This document shows, piece by piece, positions 17,879 through 27,075 of a DNA stretch of 64,000 nt. Source of the DNA: Aestuariibacter sp. A3R04 (GTDB taxonomy: Bacteria > Pseudomonadota > Gammaproteobacteria > Enterobacterales > Alteromonadaceae); NCBI RefSeq assembly GCF_018860805.1, contig NZ_JAHKQR010000003.1:186001-250000 (forward strand), read 5' to 3'. Each line of letters opens with the position of its first letter. Within the stretch, counting starts at the first letter, position 1. The position numbers and the translations under genes were made by a program. The notes beneath the pieces are model-generated. The model ran no database searches, was not told the origin of the DNA, and saw only the letters and a program-made list of their open reading frames with translations.

Positions 17879-17906
17879 CACGGTGGTTAACGGTATGACC
17901 ACCGTG
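17879..17906 (-). terminator. Hairpin downstream of the GH3 gene
   Basis: CACGGTGGT, a 10-base loop, then ACCACCGTG: a perfect 9-bp stem 29 bases beyond the GH3 stop. No U-run follows, so it may be a transcript-end or stability hairpin, not a classic intrinsic terminator. Confidence 0.45.
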
Positions 17907-17934
17907 AGCTATATATTGCCGAAATTGTGGCTTT

Positions 17935-20532
17935 TTAAGGTATAGCAATAGTTTGTTGTACTACATTATCCTGGCGTTTTACGCCCTGACCACCGCCAAC
18001 GACAACACCTAACTTACCTTTGTAAGGCTGTTCTTGCCCCTTTTCATCAATAAACGTGAGCTGTGCTTTATCAACGAGAAATTGTACAGGGGTTGTTTCT
18101 CCTGGGCCGAGCTTTATCCGCTTGAAGGCAACCAGCTCCCGTTGTGGTGTCGCCACCGGCGCTTCTGGCATACTCAGATAGACCTGCACCACTTCTTCAG
18201 CCGTTATGTCACTGTAATTGGCTAATGTTACCTTTATACTTAACCCATCTTCAGATGTGTTCAGCGACAAGTCGTCATAGCGAAAATCTGCATAGCTAAG
18301 TCCGTATCCAAAGGGATAGAGAGGGGTTCCCTTGTAGTATTTGTACGTGCGGTTTTCCATGCTGTAATCTTTAAAATCAGGCAGATCATCCACAGACTGA
18401 TAGAAGGTTACTGGTAATCGTCCGGAAGGGCTTGTTTTCCCATATAATATATTTGCCAGCGCCGGGCCGGTTTGTTCGCCGGGATAGAAGCCCTGAATGA
18501 TGGCGTTCAGGTTTTTGTCGTGCCAGTTCAATGCCATGGCGCTGCCGCTCATGTTAACCAATACAATGGGTTTTCCCAGTTTGTGTAACGCTTTTAACAG
18601 GGTGGTCTGGCTCTCTGGCAAATTTATATGGGTTCTGTCACCATGGGAAAAACCATCGATTTCAAGTGGCATTTCTTCACCTTCGAGCTTCGCCGTAATG
18701 CCACCAACAAACACAACTACATCAGCGTCTTTTGCAATGTTAAGGGCGTCTTTTGCAAGGTCGGTATCTTCATATAGCCAGCTAAAACGAATGTCGGGTT
18801 CAATAACATTACTGTGCCAGTATTGCTGAATAACAGCTTCGGCCTTGAAGGTATAGGCTTGTCCGGCTTCCAGGTAATGACGCTCTCCTAAGGTTTCGCC
18901 GTCGAGATAAATATCTACATTTTCCATTTGAAAGACATAGTGCCCGGATTTCTGGGGTTCAAGAATACCTTGCCAACGCACAGCAAATTCCTGATTGGGC
19001 TGCTTTTGCATGGGGATGCCTGAAGAAGTCAAATCAATATTTCCTTCAATTTGCCGTTTACTTGGCTGCAGATTGAAATGACTGGCCGGGTAATATTCAG
19101 CGATCAATCCTGGACGGGTATCGCCATAAGCATCTATGTGCCGGAATACACTGGTTGGCACCGGGCTGAAATGTGTATAGATATTCTCAGTAAGACTGCT
19201 TCCTGGTGCGTAGCGCAGTTTTTCCGACGGAAGCATTTGCATGAGTGCTTGCTTTGGCGTTAAGGGGTGTACAGGCTTACCGTGATAATTTCCCACCAAA
19301 ATAGCAGTATTGTCAGCATTCGGGCCAATAAGCGCTATTTTACTGTCGGGTTTTAAAGGCAGTACACCATCGTTTTTAAGCAATACCATGGATTTTTCCG
19401 CAGCTTTCCTTGCTAGATCAACATGAGCCTGTGAGCCCACTACCGACATGGGAATTTGCGTGTAGGGGTGATGACTATTTTTGTCGAACATGCCCAGTTT
19501 CATTCGAGCCGTGAGTAAGCGCGACAGGGCCTGATCTATATCACTTTCGTCGATGAGCTCTTTTTTTACGGCTTCTGTTAAATAGCTGAATGTATTCCCG
19601 TGATGATCACCACAGTTTAAATCCGTGCCCGCTTTTACAGCCCGGGCAGCAGCTTGTTCAGGACTAGTTACTATATGGTGAGAATTCTCGTCGTAAAAAT
19701 CAGCGATAGCCCCACAATCAGATACGACATAACCGGTAAAGTCAAAGGTGCCTCTTAGGGTGTCTTCAAGCAGGGCGCTATTGCCACAGGCAGGTAAACC
19801 GTTAACACTGTTGTAGGCGCACATCACCGAAGAAACGTTGGTGGCAGCAATGGTGTCTTTAAAGGCGCTAAGGTAGGTTTCAGCGAGATCTTTTTGTGAA
19901 GCGGTGTAATCATCGCTGTGCCTGGAAATCTCCGGACCACTGTGTACCGCGTAATGTTTGAGAGTGGCAACAGATTTTAGGTACTCGGGGTCGTCGCCCT
20001 CAAGTCCTTTTACAAAGTTAATGGCCATCCTGGATGTTAGAAAGGGATCTTCGCCATAGGTTTCCTGGCCACGGCCCCAGCGCGGATCGCGGAATATATT
20101 GATATTCGGTGACCAGTATGTCAGCCCGCCATACATAGCAATCGTATCATGGCGGAGGAAATCGTGGTGTTTGGCTCTGCCTTCATCAGAAATAGCAGTA
20201 GCGATATCGTAAAGAAGTGGTTCATCAAAGGTCGCTGCCAGACCTATCGCCTGGGGAAACACCGTTGCTTTTCCCGCTCTTGCAACTCCGTGTAACGCTT
20301 CGTTCCACCAGTAGTATTCCGGGATGGAAAGTCGCTCTATGGCGGCGGACTTATCAAATAATTGACTTACTTTTTCTTCAAGCGTCATGCGATTGAGCAA
20401 ATCTTTTACCCGAGTATCCACAGGCAAAGACGGATTTTGAAACGGCAGTGTGTCGGCCTGACCGGGAGAGGTAATTAATATGCATGCGGCGATGAGGCAA
20501 CGCTTAGGCAGTTTTTTCATTATTTGTTTCAT
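17935..20532 (-). CDS. Glycoside hydrolase family 3 with inserted PA14 domain
   Basis: An 865-residue exported enzyme (signal peptide to about residue 26). The GH3 N-terminal barrel shows MTLEEKVSQL, WWNEALHGVAR, FRDPRWGRGQETYGEDP and the nucleophile Asp272 in GYVVSDCGAI. The second domain begins near residue 380 (VLLKNDGVLPL). A PA14 domain is inserted at about 455-590 (GLIAEYYPASHF, GHYVFQMENVDIYLDGE), and a fibronectin-III-like domain ends the protein. This layout is shared by beta-glucosidases and beta-xylosidases; the EALHG motif and nearby GH9 favour release of glucose or xylose from beta-glucan or xyloglucan oligosaccharides in the periplasm. A second Met lies four codons in (20520). 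Divergent from the TBDR at 21019. Confidence 0.92.
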   Translation of the reverse strand: MKQIMKKLPKRCLIAACILITSPGQADTLPFQNPSLPVDTRVKDLLNRMTLEEKVSQLFDKSAAIERLSIPEYYWWNEALHGVARAGKATVFPQAIGLAATFDEPLLYDIATAISDEGRAKHHDFLRHDTIAMYGGLTYWSPNINIFRDPRWGRGQETYGEDPFLTSRMAINFVKGLEGDDPEYLKSVATLKHYAVHSGPEISRHSDDYTASQKDLAETYLSAFKDTIAATNVSSVMCAYNSVNGLPACGNSALLEDTLRGTFDFTGYVVSDCGAIADFYDENSHHIVTSPEQAAARAVKAGTDLNCGDHHGNTFSYLTEAVKKELIDESDIDQALSRLLTARMKLGMFDKNSHHPYTQIPMSVVGSQAHVDLARKAAEKSMVLLKNDGVLPLKPDSKIALIGPNADNTAILVGNYHGKPVHPLTPKQALMQMLPSEKLRYAPGSSLTENIYTHFSPVPTSVFRHIDAYGDTRPGLIAEYYPASHFNLQPSKRQIEGNIDLTSSGIPMQKQPNQEFAVRWQGILEPQKSGHYVFQMENVDIYLDGETLGERHYLEAGQAYTFKAEAVIQQYWHSNVIEPDIRFSWLYEDTDLAKDALNIAKDADVVVFVGGITAKLEGEEMPLEIDGFSHGDRTHINLPESQTTLLKALHKLGKPIVLVNMSGSAMALNWHDKNLNAIIQGFYPGEQTGPALANILYGKTSPSGRLPVTFYQSVDDLPDFKDYSMENRTYKYYKGTPLYPFGYGLSYADFRYDDLSLNTSEDGLSIKVTLANYSDITAEEVVQVYLSMPEAPVATPQRELVAFKRIKLGPGETTPVQFLVDKAQLTFIDEKGQEQPYKGKLGVVVGGGQGVKRQDNVVQQTIAIP

Positions 20533-21018
20533 AGTGACAAATGGACTCTCGTTTTTATATGAGTCCTTACACTAGCGGGTAGATTGGCTGAAATCGTCAA
20601 TTCAACAGCAAGGTTGTGAATTTGAACGCTTAGCGTGATGTGCATATGCAAACGAATAAATGGCGCTTCGACAACGGAGGCTGCTTTTGTTAGATCCATG
20701 CAGAGGTGCTGTCGTCCTTTGGCATAGATTGAGAAGCAGAAAGCGGTGTGGTTTAACAAGTAATGTAATAAATATGTTTATTTGTTCGCTTTCAGGTAAA
20801 AGTTTGCGTTCGTCTTTGTGTTAAGTGTAAAGTTGAACGGGATAAAATAAGTATACAAATTAATGGTTTGATTGATTTTCCTTTTTTTGCGAAAAAATGA
20901 ACGTTCAAATTGAACGCTTGCTGCCATGTCGGACGATATGTTGCTTTTATGTTGCTAAATTTTAAATGGAACTTAAGCACTCTGGTGTTTATTGGAGAAG
21001 AGGACATGGGAAAAGAGA
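20533..21018. promoter_or_regulatory. 486-base divergent promoter region between GH3 and TBDR, with TTGAACG repeats
   Basis: No gene is evident. The heptamer TTGAACG occurs at 20622-20628, 20833-20839 and 20910-20916, and inverted at 20902-20908. The last two form a perfect palindrome CGTTCAA-A-TTGAACG (20902-20916) that overlaps another, TGAACGTTCA (20898-20907). A further one, ACGCT-T-AGCGT, lies at 20626-20636. These are good candidates for a sugar-responsive regulator controlling both GH3 and the TBDR-halogenase genes. The region is otherwise AT-rich. Confidence 0.5.
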
Positions 21019-24000
21019 ATGAAAACGCATAATAAACAAATACGATTCAACAGGGCGGGGAAGCCCAGCTTCAAACTATCACTGGTTACCAGCGCACTGT
21101 TGAGTTCGTTGCTAGCTTTCCAACCGCATGTTGCCTATGCACAATCAGAACCAGCAAACGAAGATGTTAAAGAAGCGAAGGACGCCGAAAATCAAGATGA
21201 TCTTGAAGTAATTCAGGTTAGGGGAATAAGACAAAATCTGGCAGATGCACAATTAATTAAGCGCTACGGCGACACATTCTTAGATGCCATTTCCGCAAAG
21301 GACATTGGCGCGTTGCCTGACAGGAGTGTTTTGGAAGCGATAGTGCGTTTGCCTGGTGTTTCCATTGAGCGTTTTGCCGGAGCCAATGACCCTGACCATT
21401 TTGGCGTGGAAGGCAGTGGTGTGGTCGTCAGAGGCTTAACCCATACCAGAAGTGAATTTAACGGACGGGACACCTTCACCGCAGACTCCGGTCGGGGTCT
21501 CAGTTTTCAGGATGTGCCGCCTGAATTAATGGGAGGGGTTGAGCTGTATAAAAACCAGTCAGCGGAAATGATAGAAGGTGGTATTGCCGGTACCGTAAAT
21601 TTGCTAACTCGCAAGCCTTTTGACAGTGATGGACGGGTTCTCGCGTTTTCCGCAGACGCTACTTACAGCGACTTTATCGAAGAAGCTACACCAACTTATT
21701 CGGCGCTGTATTCTGACATCTTTGAGACCGATTCAGGCCGTTGGGGCGTACTGTTAAACTTTTCCGATTCCACCCTGAAGGCACAATCAGACGGGACCCA
21801 GGTAGGCAGGTTTGAGACACAAAATCAGTTGGTTGATGGTCAAACTGTAATGGTGCCCCGTACCACCCGATTAACCCGAAAACAGGATGACAGAGAGCGT
21901 CAGGGTCTGGCAGCGGCCCTGCAATGGGAAAATGCAGACGATACGATTTTGGCTACTGCACAGTTTATTCGCTCTGATTCATCACTGGCCTGGACCGAGC
22001 GGGCTATTGAGATGGCAGATGATGCGGTTATAAACGATTTAGTGCCGGTAGAGGGCACGACATTCGACATCGATGATCAGGGCCTCTTTGAATCAGGACT
22101 TATTACATCAAACGCCGGTTGGCGGGGCAACGATGCAGAGCGTCAGCCTGGTGGTATTTTCGGTCCTCAACACGCAATGATTACCCGGGTTCGCGATCAG
22201 GACTCCGTGGTCAACGATTTAGGTTTCAATGTGCGTTATCGTCCCAACGACTCATGGGCCTTTAATCTCGATTTACAGCGTGTGGAGTCGACTTCCAAGA
22301 TTACAGATTTCTCCGTGATGGGCGCAACGCGAGCAGTTGTCGGTATTACGTCAAATGGCGATAATACACCGGATATTTTTCTTACCGACCCCGCAAATGC
22401 CGGCAGCGACGCACACTTTACTGATCCGCACAATTACTTTTGGCGCAGTGCTATGGATCACATTTCGGATAACGAAGGTGATGAAACAGCCGTTGCCTTG
22501 GATGGGAAATACACCTTTGACAGCGGTTTTTTCACTTCAGTAAAAGTGGGCACAAGGTATGCTAAACGTCAGCAGACCACCCGTCAGTCTACCTATAATT
22601 GGGGTTGGTTGTCAGAAGCTTGGGCCGGTAACGGCAATGCGTGGTTTGATGCTGAAGGTGTGGAGCTGGGCGCTGATTTGGGGGGCTTGTATGAAACCGT
22701 GAGTTTTGATGATTTTGCCCGTGGTGGTGTGCTAACAACGACCGGCGGAAATGACTTCCTGTTCCCGACTGAATCCGTAGCACAGGATTACCGCAATGCG
22801 GAATCTGTGTTTGCCAGTCTGTCTCCTGGATGGATGGCGTTGTCGAGCAGACCAGGCGCTATCGGTGACTTCTTGCCTAACGAAATAAATAAAACCGCTG
22901 AAACCAATAACGCCTTTTATATTCAGGGTAACTTTGAGGGTGAAATCAAGGGGTTGGACTACAGCGGTAACGTAGGGGTGCGATACGTTAAAATTGAAAA
23001 TGAAACCGATGGATTTATCACATTCCCCGACAGTTTGCCGGTGCAAGATGATGACCCTGAGAACTATTTGCCCTCTGACCAAGCGGCCTTTGGCAACGCC
23101 GCGTCAGTCGAACAAACCGCAGTTAGCGATTACAGCAAGTTATTGCCAAGCTTTAATTTAAAGTTAAACCTCAATGACGATATGTTGTTGCGTTTTGGTT
23201 TTTCTAAGGCGATTGCATTGCCAGATCTTGGAAATCTGCGAAATTATGTGGAAATCCAAGGGGAGGATCTGCAAATTGAATACACTGGCGAAGGCGATGA
23301 CAGAGAAATTACCAGTGCCGCATATCAGCGCTATACGGCGAAGTCTGGGAATCCATTTCTCAAGCCGATGGAGGCCAATAACTATGATTTCGCCTTTGAG
23401 TGGTATTTTTCCGAAACCACGGGTTCATTGACGACTTCTTTCTTTTACAAGGACTTGAGTAATTATTTTATCAATGGTTCCACAGACCGAAGCTACACGA
23501 ATAATGGCGTGACGCAAATTGTGCAGGTTGATGGTGCCACTAATGGTGAGGAAGGCACGGTACAGGGGGTGGAGATTGCCTATCAGCAGTTTTTCGACTT
23601 CCTACCGGGCGCGTGGAGTGGTTTAGGGCTACAATTTAACTACACGTATGTCGAAGATGAAGGTTCTCCAAACCCTGGTCTGTCGCCGGACAAGCCTGAT
23701 TCTTCTGAAGGGGAAGGCATCGCCTTCGACAACCTGCCATTGGAAGGGTTATCAAAAGACAACTTCAACTTGGTTGCTATGTACGAGAAGAACGGTTTTA
23801 ACGCGCGTCTGGCTTATAACTGGCGTTCGGAATACCTGTTAACCACAAAGGATGTGATTACACAGCTGCCCATTTTTAACGAGGCGAATGGTCAGCTTGA
23901 CGGTTCATTCTTCTACCGGTTCACGGAAAACGTTGAGCTGGGGCTACAAGGCACGAATCTCACCAATACCGTGACCCGGACGTCCATGCAGGTTGATGCT

Positions 24001-24075
24001 GACGGCAATCAAGTTGGTCGTTCCTGGTTTGTGAATGACCGACGTATCAGTCTGGTGGTCAGAGGGACCTTCTGA
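21019..24075 (+). CDS. TonB-dependent receptor (large, carbohydrate type)
   Basis: A 1018-residue outer-membrane receptor. I use the ATG at 21019 because the frame's earlier start is only a TTG at 20992. A signal peptide ends near AYAQ. The TonB box and plug read LEVIQVRGIRQNL, FLDAISAKDIGALPDRSVLE, RLPGVSIER and GGIAGTVNLLTRKPFD, the class common in Alteromonadales and Caulobacterales for oligosaccharide import. The barrel ends SLVVRGTF with terminal Phe. A strong hairpin separates it from the halogenase-like gene. With GH3 and GH9 on either side it probably imports a beta-glucan or xyloglucan fragment. Confidence 0.92.
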   Translation: MKTHNKQIRFNRAGKPSFKLSLVTSALLSSLLAFQPHVAYAQSEPANEDVKEAKDAENQDDLEVIQVRGIRQNLADAQLIKRYGDTFLDAISAKDIGALPDRSVLEAIVRLPGVSIERFAGANDPDHFGVEGSGVVVRGLTHTRSEFNGRDTFTADSGRGLSFQDVPPELMGGVELYKNQSAEMIEGGIAGTVNLLTRKPFDSDGRVLAFSADATYSDFIEEATPTYSALYSDIFETDSGRWGVLLNFSDSTLKAQSDGTQVGRFETQNQLVDGQTVMVPRTTRLTRKQDDRERQGLAAALQWENADDTILATAQFIRSDSSLAWTERAIEMADDAVINDLVPVEGTTFDIDDQGLFESGLITSNAGWRGNDAERQPGGIFGPQHAMITRVRDQDSVVNDLGFNVRYRPNDSWAFNLDLQRVESTSKITDFSVMGATRAVVGITSNGDNTPDIFLTDPANAGSDAHFTDPHNYFWRSAMDHISDNEGDETAVALDGKYTFDSGFFTSVKVGTRYAKRQQTTRQSTYNWGWLSEAWAGNGNAWFDAEGVELGADLGGLYETVSFDDFARGGVLTTTGGNDFLFPTESVAQDYRNAESVFASLSPGWMALSSRPGAIGDFLPNEINKTAETNNAFYIQGNFEGEIKGLDYSGNVGVRYVKIENETDGFITFPDSLPVQDDDPENYLPSDQAAFGNAASVEQTAVSDYSKLLPSFNLKLNLNDDMLLRFGFSKAIALPDLGNLRNYVEIQGEDLQIEYTGEGDDREITSAAYQRYTAKSGNPFLKPMEANNYDFAFEWYFSETTGSLTTSFFYKDLSNYFINGSTDRSYTNNGVTQIVQVDGATNGEEGTVQGVEIAYQQFFDFLPGAWSGLGLQFNYTYVEDEGSPNPGLSPDKPDSSEGEGIAFDNLPLEGLSKDNFNLVAMYEKNGFNARLAYNWRSEYLLTTKDVITQLPIFNEANGQLDGSFFYRFTENVELGLQGTNLTNTVTRTSMQVDADGNQVGRSWFVNDRRISLVVRGTF

Positions 24076-24094
24076 GCTATTGATGTTTAACCCA

Positions 24095-24118
24095 GGCCTG
24101 CTAAAGGATTAGCAGGCC
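24095..24118 (+). terminator. Intercistronic hairpin between TBDR and halogenase gene
   Basis: GGCCTGCTAA-AGGA-TTAGCAGGCC, a perfect 10-bp stem with a four-base loop, 20 bases after the TBDR stop and 20 before the next ATG. No U-run follows. It more likely protects the upstream mRNA or attenuates the downstream gene than ends transcription completely. Confidence 0.6.
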
Positions 24119-24138
24119 GCATGTAAAGTAGGGCAATT

Positions 24139-25662
24139 ATGTCGTCATCGATTTCTATTACATCCATTGCGATTGTAGGGGGAGGATCTGCGGGTTGGAT
24201 GACCGCAGCAACTTTGAGCAAGGTGCTGGATCTGACTAAATATCGCGTTACACTCATCGAAAGCGACAATATCAAAGGGGTTTCTGTTGGCGAGGCAACG
24301 ATCCCGCAAATTACTTTATTTAACCGTATTTTGGGTATTGATGAAGGGGATTTTATTCGCGCCACCAAAGCAACCTACAAACTGGGCATTGAATTTAAAG
24401 ACTGGAAGCAGCGCGGACACGCGTATTTCCACCCCTTTGGTACCTTCGGAATTAACATGGATGCATTGCCGTTTCACCACTTTTGGCTGAAGCGTTTTAA
24501 TGAAGGGGCGGGCGGTGATCTCAGTACCTTTTCTATAGAGGCTGTGGCGGCAAAGCAATGCAGGTTTGGCAGAGTTAACGCACAGAATAACTCTCCCCTT
24601 GCCAATATGAGTTATGCCTATCATTTCGATAGCACCCTGTACGCAGGTTTTTTGCGCGATTACGCGACCAGCCGGGGGGTTACCCGCATTAACGGTAAAG
24701 TTGAAACGGTGTCGAAGCATCCCAATGGACATATCAAGTCATTGACCCTTCAGGACGGGCAGAGCATTAGCGCTGAGTTTTATATCGATTGCAGCGGCTT
24801 TCGCAGTCTTTTACTAGAAAGGGAAATGGGAGCTACCTTTAACGACTGGAGCGATGTGCTGCCATGCGACAGTGCTATCGCGATTCCCTGTACCTCTGCT
24901 GATCCAGCGATCAAACCGTATACACAATCTACTGCAAAAGTTGCCGGATGGACCTGGCGCATTCCACTGCAACATCGCATCGGCAATGGTTATGTCTATT
25001 CAAGTCAGTTCTCCAACCGGGATGCTGCACTCAATGAACTGGTGACTCAACTGGAAGGAAAGCCTTTGGCAGAGCCAAACTTTTTAGCCTGGAAAACTGG
25101 CATGCGACCTCAAAGCTGGATAAAAAATTGTGTCGGAATTGGGCTATCAGCCGGTTTCATTGAGCCCTTGGAATCTACGGGGCTACACCTCATTCAATCT
25201 GCCATCGCACGCTTAATGACACTATTTCCCAGTAGGCGTTTCTGTCAAAGTGACATTGATATGTACAACCGGCAAACGGTGAAAGAATTCGAGCAAATCC
25301 GTGACTTCATTTTGTTGCACTACGTACTTACGGAGCGAGATGACAGTGAGTTCTGGCGTTATTGTCGCAGTGTAACACTCACCGGTTCGCTACAAGAAAA
25401 AATTCAATTATATAAAGATTCTGGTCGGGTGTTCAGGGTCGATAATGAACTGTTTAACGAAACCTCCTGGCTGGCTGTAATGCATGGTCAGGGCTTGAAG
25501 AGTGAAGGGTACCACCCGTTGGTGGAAAGAATGCCGACAGCGCTAATTGATGAACGTCTTGAACATATAGCCAGTGTGATCGCCAAGTCGGCATCGCTGT
25601 TACCCGCTCATGGAGATTTCATCTCACAGGTTTGCTCAAGTGAGGGCAGCGCGGCAACGTGA
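24139..25662 (+). CDS. Flavin-dependent tryptophan-halogenase-like protein
   Basis: A 507-residue flavoprotein without a signal peptide. The dinucleotide-binding motif VGGGSAGWMTAATL is at the N-terminus, SVGEATIPQ follows, and a Lys near residue 81 (ATYKLGIEF) may match the catalytic Lys of PrnA. The halogenase signature WxWxIP is present as W271-T-W-R-I-P. Length is close to PrnA/RebH. In Alteromonadales and Caulobacter such genes often sit directly after carbohydrate TBDRs, where their reaction is undefined; true tryptophan chlorination is not implied. No flavin reductase is nearby. Confidence 0.88.
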   Translation: MSSSISITSIAIVGGGSAGWMTAATLSKVLDLTKYRVTLIESDNIKGVSVGEATIPQITLFNRILGIDEGDFIRATKATYKLGIEFKDWKQRGHAYFHPFGTFGINMDALPFHHFWLKRFNEGAGGDLSTFSIEAVAAKQCRFGRVNAQNNSPLANMSYAYHFDSTLYAGFLRDYATSRGVTRINGKVETVSKHPNGHIKSLTLQDGQSISAEFYIDCSGFRSLLLEREMGATFNDWSDVLPCDSAIAIPCTSADPAIKPYTQSTAKVAGWTWRIPLQHRIGNGYVYSSQFSNRDAALNELVTQLEGKPLAEPNFLAWKTGMRPQSWIKNCVGIGLSAGFIEPLESTGLHLIQSAIARLMTLFPSRRFCQSDIDMYNRQTVKEFEQIRDFILLHYVLTERDDSEFWRYCRSVTLTGSLQEKIQLYKDSGRVFRVDNELFNETSWLAVMHGQGLKSEGYHPLVERMPTALIDERLEHIASVIAKSASLLPAHGDFISQVCSSEGSAAT

Positions 25663-25669
25663 GTGCCGC

Positions 25670-26830
25670 TTATTCCCAGTAATCCTTGCGATATTGTGTT
25701 GGTGTTTTCCCTACCAGTTTTTTGAAAAACGTATTAAACGTAGCCTTGCTGTTAAAACCTGCCGCATCCATGATATCCAGCATAGTTGTTTTGCGGTTTG
25801 ACTCGCTTTCCAGTAGCAATTTACTCTCTTCAATTCTGTAGTGATTGATAAACTCGAAGAAGTTCTTATTAAAATGGTGATTGATGATGTGAGACAGCAC
25901 CCGGGGGGAAATATCTAACTGATTCGCCAGATTCTCCAATGTTAACAAGTGATTCAGATAGGGTTTGTTTAGCTGCATGTAGCGGGTAATTTTCTCAACC
26001 TGACGAGGGTCGATCTTAGGTTTGTCTTTCGTTGTTGCGGGGCTAAGTTGACTGTCAATACCGCGGAATATCGCAGAGTAACCGGCACTAAAAAAGATTA
26101 GCCCGGACACGATAAGCATTACCGCGTAATTTGAACTTAGACCAATCGCCTCGTGGTCGATATAAAAACCTATTTCGTAGGCAGAGATAATAGCCAAAGC
26201 GGTGATAACGGCAATAACCCTGACAATTAAAAAGCCGACTACCAGTATTTTTAGCCAGGTCAGGTCGACACTTTCTGTTTCGGCAACCTGTTGTTTTAAT
26301 TGCTTTTGGTAGTTATTGAGTTCTACCAGACAAAGAATTCCACACGCCACCCGGTAGATTTCTCTGAACAAGTATATTGCCCGTTCTACAAAGGGCGTAT
26401 TTGCAATGGTATCTCCCTGTAAGGCGGCAATTTTTGATGCCTCATCCTGCAGCCACCAATTGTTTGCAAAGTACAGCGTATACAAAATGACAGGGATGAA
26501 AAAGAGCAAATCATAGCGCCTGAATTGGTAGTCTTTGTAAATGAGGCTGCGAATGTAAAAGAGCAATAGTGGAGCTTCGATCCAGTAGGCCAAGCCAAAG
26601 GAGTAGAAAAGGTTCGGCGAATAGTCCAGTGCAATAGAGCGAAACATCTCACCAAAATTAATCAGGTTGTCCATGGGAATAGCAGCCTGTGAAAGCAAAA
26701 AAGCTGCCAGCAATAAATGGGTTTTGCGTTTTCCTCGTTTCAGCGTCACCAGGAAGAGTGCAAATAACAAACACTGGTAAACAGTGAACAGCAATACTAG
26801 GTCGTGTGTGTTAAATAAAACGGTTTTCAT
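25670..26830 (-). CDS. Membrane-anchored AraC-family transcriptional regulator
   Basis: A 386-residue protein. Residues 1 to about 255 hold about seven hydrophobic helices (LLFTVYQCLLFALFLVTLKRG, SFGLAYWIEAPLLLFYI, YDLLFFIPVILYTLYFA and others). The C-terminal 110 residues are an AraC DNA-binding domain (LLTLENLANQLDISPRVLSH, then MDAAGFNSKATFNTFFKKLV and GKTPTQYRK). DNA binding from the inner membrane suggests sensing of an envelope or imported ligand. It is convergent with the halogenase gene and divergent from GH9, so the GH9 and TBDR-halogenase units are likely targets. Confidence 0.88.
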   Translation of the reverse strand: MKTVLFNTHDLVLLFTVYQCLLFALFLVTLKRGKRKTHLLLAAFLLSQAAIPMDNLINFGEMFRSIALDYSPNLFYSFGLAYWIEAPLLLFYIRSLIYKDYQFRRYDLLFFIPVILYTLYFANNWWLQDEASKIAALQGDTIANTPFVERAIYLFREIYRVACGILCLVELNNYQKQLKQQVAETESVDLTWLKILVVGFLIVRVIAVITALAIISAYEIGFYIDHEAIGLSSNYAVMLIVSGLIFFSAGYSAIFRGIDSQLSPATTKDKPKIDPRQVEKITRYMQLNKPYLNHLLTLENLANQLDISPRVLSHIINHHFNKNFFEFINHYRIEESKLLLESESNRKTTMLDIMDAAGFNSKATFNTFFKKLVGKTPTQYRKDYWE

Positions 26831-26963
26831 TTATAACCAGAAACCTTTTCTTTTTTTATGTTTATAACTTTTTAAAAAAGGCGAAGCAACCACTACGCAC
26901 AGTGGGTAGTGTAAATGTAATGTTTAAGCTTGTATCTGAGTGCAATTAGAAAAAAGCGTTCAA

Positions 26964-26973
26964 ATACCGGTAT
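26964..26973. promoter_or_regulatory. ATACCGGTAT palindrome upstream of GH9
   Basis: A perfect 10-bp palindrome with a CCGG centre, flanked by TTCAA on the left and GAAG on the right, between the AraC-type regulator and GH9. The CCGG core is shared with the longer palindromes at 51.6 and 59.3 kb and fits a LacI-type operator, but AraC-family control is equally possible. Confidence 0.35.
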
Positions 26974-27075
26974 GAAGCGTATATCTTTACGTATTGCGCC
27001 TGTAATAAGACGATTGGATGTGTTTTTTTGACAAAAATATAACAACTTATTTCTTTGTTTTATCAGGCCATTGTT

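Noticed and set aside
17668..17934. Possible cobalamin riboswitch before the BtuB-like TBDR
   Set aside because: No B12-box-like conserved sequence could be seen in the leader, and downstream genes point to sugar oxidation.
27055..27075. TTG start for the GH9 gene
   Set aside because: The ATG at 27076 gives a normal lipoprotein leader; the upstream codons add nothing recognisable.
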